This document shows, piece after piece, positions 6,863-9,734 of a DNA stretch of 9,734 bases. Below the pieces are notes generated by a model that had not been told where the DNA came from, did not search any database, and saw nothing but the letters and a program-made list of their open reading frames with translations. Origin of the DNA: Candidatus Zhuqueibacterota bacterium (GTDB lineage Bacteria > Zhuqueibacterota > QNDG01); contig QNDG01000020.1 of assembly GCA_003645915.1 (NCBI GenBank), positions 1-9,734 of the forward strand, read 5' to 3'. The position numbers were made by a program, and so were the translations under genes. The first letter of the stretch is position 1; each line of letters opens with the position of its first letter.

Positions 6863-6946
6863 TGCCGAAGGGGGGACTCGAACCCCCACGGGATCTCTCC
6901 CACTGCCCCCTCAAGACAGCGTGTCTACCAGTTCCACCACTTCGGC
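6863..6946 (-). tRNA. tRNA-Leu(GAG)
   Basis: The minus strand folds as a complete 84-nt class II tRNA. The acceptor GCCGAAG/CTTCGGC pairs fully. The D arm is GTG/CAC with the TGGTAGA core. The anticodon stem CTGTC/GGCAG carries loop TTGAGGG with anticodon GAG. The long variable arm GGGA-GAGA-TCCC is diagnostic of Leu/Ser/Tyr-type tRNAs, and the T arm GGGGG-TTCGAGT-CCCCC is intact. The discriminator is A (6863), as leucine tRNAs require. The next bases are CTA, so CCA is not encoded and must be added by nucleotidyltransferase. It decodes CUC and CUU. It lies 61 nt after the secG stop on the same strand, matching the secG-leuU order in E. coli, where leuU is also tRNA-Leu(GAG). I see no strong promoter of its own, so it is probably processed from the gap-pgk-tpiA-secG transcript. 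Confidence 0.97.
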
Positions 6947-7007
6947 ATCAAAACATAACTACTACAACAATTATTTAAAAGAACACCTTCTCTCTATCAA
7001 AACGATG

Positions 7008-7394
7008 TCACTTATTTTTACTATCAGATCCCTTTTTTGGTTCCTCAGCAGGTACAAGAATGTCTGAGCTTGAGCCTGATGCAGCAGGAAGAATTGATGA
7101 AGGTGCTGTAACCTGCTCTTTACTCATAACCTTTTTTAATGCACTTTCAGGCTCCTTCTGTATCCCCTTTGAAAGCAGACCTATGAGAATTGAAGTTAAA
7201 GCAAAGGTTATACCAAGATAAACAGTTACCTTGGAAAGAAAGGATCCTGCGCCTCTTCCTCCAAACACTGTACCCATTCCTCCGCCTCCTCCGAACATTC
7301 CTGCAAGTCCTCCTCCTTTGGAAGACTGAAGCATTATACTGATAATCAGAAATGCTGCAACCAAAATATGTATGACTGATAAAAATGCCGTCAT
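7008..7394 (-). CDS. secG: Sec translocon subunit SecG
   Basis: SecG is the small auxiliary subunit of the SecYEG protein-export channel in the inner membrane. The 128-residue protein shows the family layout. A first membrane helix (about 4-22) ends in MLQSSKGGGL. A glycine-rich cytoplasmic loop follows (AGMFGGGGGMGTVFGGRG, about 31-48), then FLSKVT and a second helix (about 56-75). A hydrophilic, lysine/serine/proline-containing tail of about 50 residues comes last; such tails are variable in the family. The start is 3 nt after the tpiA stop, with AGGAG (7401-7405) 6 nt upstream inside the tpiA end, so it is expressed with the glycolytic genes. The tpiA-secG-tRNA-Leu order is a widely conserved arrangement. 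Confidence 0.95.
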   Translation of the reverse strand: MTAFLSVIHILVAAFLIISIMLQSSKGGGLAGMFGGGGGMGTVFGGRGAGSFLSKVTVYLGITFALTSILIGLLSKGIQKEPESALKKVMSKEQVTAPSSILPAASGSSSDILVPAEEPKKGSDSKNK

Positions 7395-7397
7395 TTG

Positions 7398-8168
7398 TTA
7401 CTCCTGTTTATTTTCTGCGGCGGAAAAAATTATTTGTGTAAAGCTTTCTGCATCTAAGCTTGCCCCTCCTACAAGAGCTCCGTCAATATCAGGCTGAGCC
7501 ATAAGCTGGCTGCTGTTTTCAGGCTTTACACTACCGCCGTACTGTATTCTCAATTCGTCTGCCGCACTTTTCCCGAACTCTGTTTTAAACCAGTTTCTGA
7601 TAAATGCATGAACATCTTCAGCCATTTCAGGTGTAGCGGTTTTCCCTGTACCAATAGCCCACACAGGTTCGTATGCAATTGTTATTTTATCTATCATGCT
7701 TATATCAACACCCTTTAATCCTGCCTGTAACTGGGAATTGACAATATCTTCTGTTCTGCCCTGTTCACGCTCATTCAGCTTTTCACCAACACAAAGAATC
7801 ACATTAAGACCTTGTTCAACAGCGCGCTTTACTTTTTTATTTATCATTTCATTGGTTTCGCCAAAAACATGCCTTCTTTCGGAATGTCCCAAAATTACAA
7901 AACTGCATCCGGAATCCCTAAGCTGAACCGGTGAAACTTCTCCTGTAAATGCACCGGAATTTTCCCAGGCCATATTCTGGCCGCCTACTTTAATATTGGT
8001 GCCCACAAGAAGTTCCGTTGCAAAAGAAAGATACGGAAAAGAGGGGCATACTCCAACATCAATGCCTTCTACATTACCTGCTTTCTCTTTCAGGCTGATT
8101 AACAACTCTTCTGCCTCAGCCCGGGTCATGTGCATCTTCCAGTTTCCAACAAACAGAGGAATGCGCAT
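7398..8168 (-). CDS. tpiA: Triosephosphate isomerase
   Basis: This cytoplasmic TIM-barrel enzyme interconverts dihydroxyacetone phosphate and glyceraldehyde 3-phosphate. At 256 residues it has normal length. All catalytic residues are present: N9 and K11 in GNWKMH, H95 in LGHSERR, and E167 in AYEPVWAIGTG, which also begins the phosphate-gripping loop 6. The phosphate-binding YGGSV is at 210-214 and the C-terminal GALVGGASL at 230-238. The ATG overlaps the pgk stop by one base (TAATG), with GGAGG 7 nt upstream, so translation is coupled to pgk. There is no sign of damage. Confidence 0.98.
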   Translation of the reverse strand: MRIPLFVGNWKMHMTRAEAEELLISLKEKAGNVEGIDVGVCPSFPYLSFATELLVGTNIKVGGQNMAWENSGAFTGEVSPVQLRDSGCSFVILGHSERRHVFGETNEMINKKVKRAVEQGLNVILCVGEKLNEREQGRTEDIVNSQLQAGLKGVDISMIDKITIAYEPVWAIGTGKTATPEMAEDVHAFIRNWFKTEFGKSAADELRIQYGGSVKPENSSQLMAQPDIDGALVGGASLDAESFTQIIFSAAENKQE

Positions 8169-9376
8169 TATACATCCTCCCTGTCAGTAAGAGCCTCAAC
8201 TCCCGGCAGAGCTTTGCCCTGTAAAAATTCTAAGGAAGCTCCTCCTCCTGTTGAAACATGGCTTATCTTTTCCGAAACACCTGCTTTTTTTACTGCAGAA
8301 GCGGAATCACCGCCGCCAATAATTGAAATTGCGCCTTTTTGTGTTACGTCAGCTACAACTTCAGCAATATCCATTGTACCTTTTGCAGTCTGCGGTATTT
8401 CAAAAACACCCATAGGCCCGTTCCACACAATTGTTCCTGAGCCTTCCAGAACACCCCTGAACAGCTTTACTGATTCCGGGCCTATATCAAGTCCGTACTT
8501 ATCCTCAGGAATACTGCTGCACGGAACAGTTGAAATATCTCCTATTGTTCTGCTGCTGAAATCAATCTTGTCTGAAACAACGCAGTCAACAGGAAGTACG
8601 ATTTTATCTTTATACTTATCAAGAGCCTCTTTTGCAAAAGTCAGATGATCCTCATCCAGTATTGATTTGCCTATACCAAAACCCTGAGCTTTTAAAAACG
8701 TAAACATCATTCCGCCGCCAATAATGATTTTTGATACTTTATCGGCGAAATTTTCAATTACAGGTATCTTGTCACTTACTTTTGCGCCGCCGAGGATCAG
8801 GATAAAAGGCTGCTTGGGATCTTCTATGGCCTTTCCAAGAAAACTCAGTTCCTTTTCCATTAAAAAGCCTGCAGCACATTTATCAAAATACTTTGTTACG
8901 CCCTCAGTTGATGCATGAGCCCTGTGTGCCGAGCCAAAAGCATCATTTACATACAGATCTCCGAGACGTGAAAGCTTTTTGGCGAATTCAGGGTCATTGT
9001 TTTTTTCTTCAGGGTGAAATCTCAAATTTTCAAGAAGAAGAACGCCACCCTCCTTAAGATTTATTGACATATCCTCAACTGTAGAGCCTATACAGTCAGG
9101 AGCAAATCCAACATCTTTTCCGAGAAGTCTTGCCAGATGAAGAGCTGCTGGTTTAAGGCTCATTTCAGGCACAATCTTGCCTTTTGGCCGGCCAAGATGA
9201 GACATAAGTATAAGCCTTGCGCCTCTGTCAACAATATACTTTATTGTCGGCAGAGCAGCTTTTATTCTGGTATCATCGGTAATGTTCTGATTTTCATCAA
9301 GAGGTACATTAAAGTCCACTCTCATCAGAACTCTTTTACCTTTAAGATCCAGATCTTTTATTGAAAGCTTATTCAT
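8168..9376 (-). CDS. pgk: Phosphoglycerate kinase
   Basis: Pgk transfers the acyl phosphate of 1,3-bisphosphoglycerate to ADP, the first ATP-yielding step of lower glycolysis. The 402-residue protein is a complete two-domain kinase. The N-terminal substrate domain holds RVDFNVP (19-25), SHLGRPKG (59-66), ENLRFHPEE (116-124) and AHRAHAS (150-156). The C-terminal nucleotide domain holds GGAKVSDK (196-203), GPMGVFE (320-326), GGGDSASA (354-361) and STGGGASLEFL (375-385). It is a stand-alone enzyme, not the pgk-tpi fusion known from Thermotoga. The start lies 7 nt after the gap stop with only a weak GGA ribosome binding site, so it probably depends on ribosomes arriving from gap. Confidence 0.98.
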   Translation of the reverse strand: MNKLSIKDLDLKGKRVLMRVDFNVPLDENQNITDDTRIKAALPTIKYIVDRGARLILMSHLGRPKGKIVPEMSLKPAALHLARLLGKDVGFAPDCIGSTVEDMSINLKEGGVLLLENLRFHPEEKNNDPEFAKKLSRLGDLYVNDAFGSAHRAHASTEGVTKYFDKCAAGFLMEKELSFLGKAIEDPKQPFILILGGAKVSDKIPVIENFADKVSKIIIGGGMMFTFLKAQGFGIGKSILDEDHLTFAKEALDKYKDKIVLPVDCVVSDKIDFSSRTIGDISTVPCSSIPEDKYGLDIGPESVKLFRGVLEGSGTIVWNGPMGVFEIPQTAKGTMDIAEVVADVTQKGAISIIGGGDSASAVKKAGVSEKISHVSTGGGASLEFLQGKALPGVEALTDREDV

Positions 9377-9383
9377 ACTTTAT

Positions 9384-9734
9384 TTATCCGATATTGGCCA
9401 TTTTTATCAGCAGATCAACCATGCGGCTTGAGTAACCCCACTCATTGTCATACCATGAAATAACCTTGACCATCCTGCTGCCCATCATCATTGTTGCAAG
9501 GCTGTCATAAATACTGGAATGAGGATTGCCGACTATATCAGCCGAAACTATCGGGTCTGTGCAGTACTCAAGCACACCCTTCATCTCTCCTTCAGCATAT
9601 TTCTTCATTGCATTGTTAATATCATCAATAGTTGCATCATTTTTCAAATTAGCGACAAAATCCACGAGAGCTCCGTCAGGCGTGGGAGTTCTTACTGCCA
9701 TAGCATTCAATTTACCGTCAAGGTCAGGAATAAC
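9384..9734 (-). CDS. gap: Glyceraldehyde-3-phosphate dehydrogenase, C-terminal part only
   Basis: The last 116 or so codons of a type I phosphorylating GAPDH are present; the reading frame continues past the right edge. The enzyme oxidises glyceraldehyde 3-phosphate with NAD+ and phosphate. Visible features are the catalytic-domain segment VIPDLDGKLNAMAVRTPTPDG, whose Arg belongs to the substrate-binding R-x-P element. SADIVGNPHSSIYDS follows, then the family's C-terminal signature WYDNEWGYSSRMVDL. The NAD-binding domain and the catalytic Cys lie outside the window. A TTG at 9708-9710 is internal and should not be taken as the start. gap leads the gap-pgk-tpiA-secG run, 7 nt ahead of pgk. Confidence 0.96.
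   Translation of the reverse strand, partial: VIPDLDGKLNAMAVRTPTPDGALVDFVANLKNDATIDDINNAMKKYAEGEMKGVLEYCTDPIVSADIVGNPHSSIYDSLATMMMGSRMVKVISWYDNEWGYSSRMVDLLIKMANIG

Noticed and set aside
8130..8648. Open frame of 172 codons on the plus strand across the pgk/tpiA junction
   Set aside because: It is antisense to two intact glycolytic genes and its serine/proline/threonine-rich composition is typical of reverse-strand shadows.
9384..9710. Treating the gap fragment as a short gene starting at TTG 9710
   Set aside because: The frame stays open and GAPDH-like up to the window edge, so this is a truncated view of a full gene, not a small gene or pseudogene.
1..9734. CRISPR array, insertion sequence, prophage or defence island
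   Set aside because: No direct-repeat arrays, transposase, integrase, terminal inverted repeats or nuclease genes are visible. Composition is even and gene order is housekeeping.

Overview
The window reads as chromosomal DNA from an AT-rich bacterium and is densely packed with ordinary genes. Most genes lie on the minus strand; one large membrane-protein gene is on the plus strand. Four minus-strand signals are canonical: a perfect TTGACA-17-TATAAT promoter, Shine-Dalgarno sites before most genes, hairpin terminators, and a tRNA-Leu gene without an encoded CCA. Sec-type signal peptides on two small proteins and an RnfB subunit suggest a Gram-negative, probably anaerobic or fermentative organism. 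The consensus sigma-70 promoter argues against Bacteroidota, whose promoters look different. I cannot name the phylum. An FCB-related or candidate-phylum bacterium is a guess.

Layout from right to left, following minus-strand transcription. A lower-glycolysis block comes first: the C-terminal end of gap (cut by the window edge), pgk, tpiA and secG, with 7, -1 and 3 nt between them. A tRNA-Leu(GAG) gene follows, then a gene for an exported protein with seven tetratricopeptide repeats. A strong hairpin terminator (5717-5749) closes this unit. Next is a two-gene unit, rnfB plus a small exported protein of the DUF4412/LolA-like kind, joined by an ATGA overlap and closed by a second terminator (4016-4057).

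After a 205-nt intergenic region comes a convergent plus-strand gene (1616-3877). It encodes a 753-residue polytopic membrane protein with a spermidine-synthase-like domain set between two related membrane halves. Its start lies 56 nt from the divergent cysS gene (cysteinyl-tRNA synthetase). Downstream of cysS is a tRNA-Thr(UGU) gene with its own consensus promoter; its 3' end is lost at the left edge.

The gap-pgk-tpiA genes supply consecutive or linked glycolytic enzymes. secG (Sec translocon) and tRNA-Leu(GAG) ride behind them in an arrangement resembling the secG-leuU neighbourhood of Enterobacteria. RnfB would take electrons from ferredoxin into the Rnf ion pump, but no other rnf gene is in view. 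I see no CRISPR array, mobile element, prophage or defence system. The least explained elements are the membrane-embedded spermidine-synthase-like protein with eroded catalytic motifs, the solitary RnfB with one C-terminal cluster apparently lost, and its translationally coupled exported partner.
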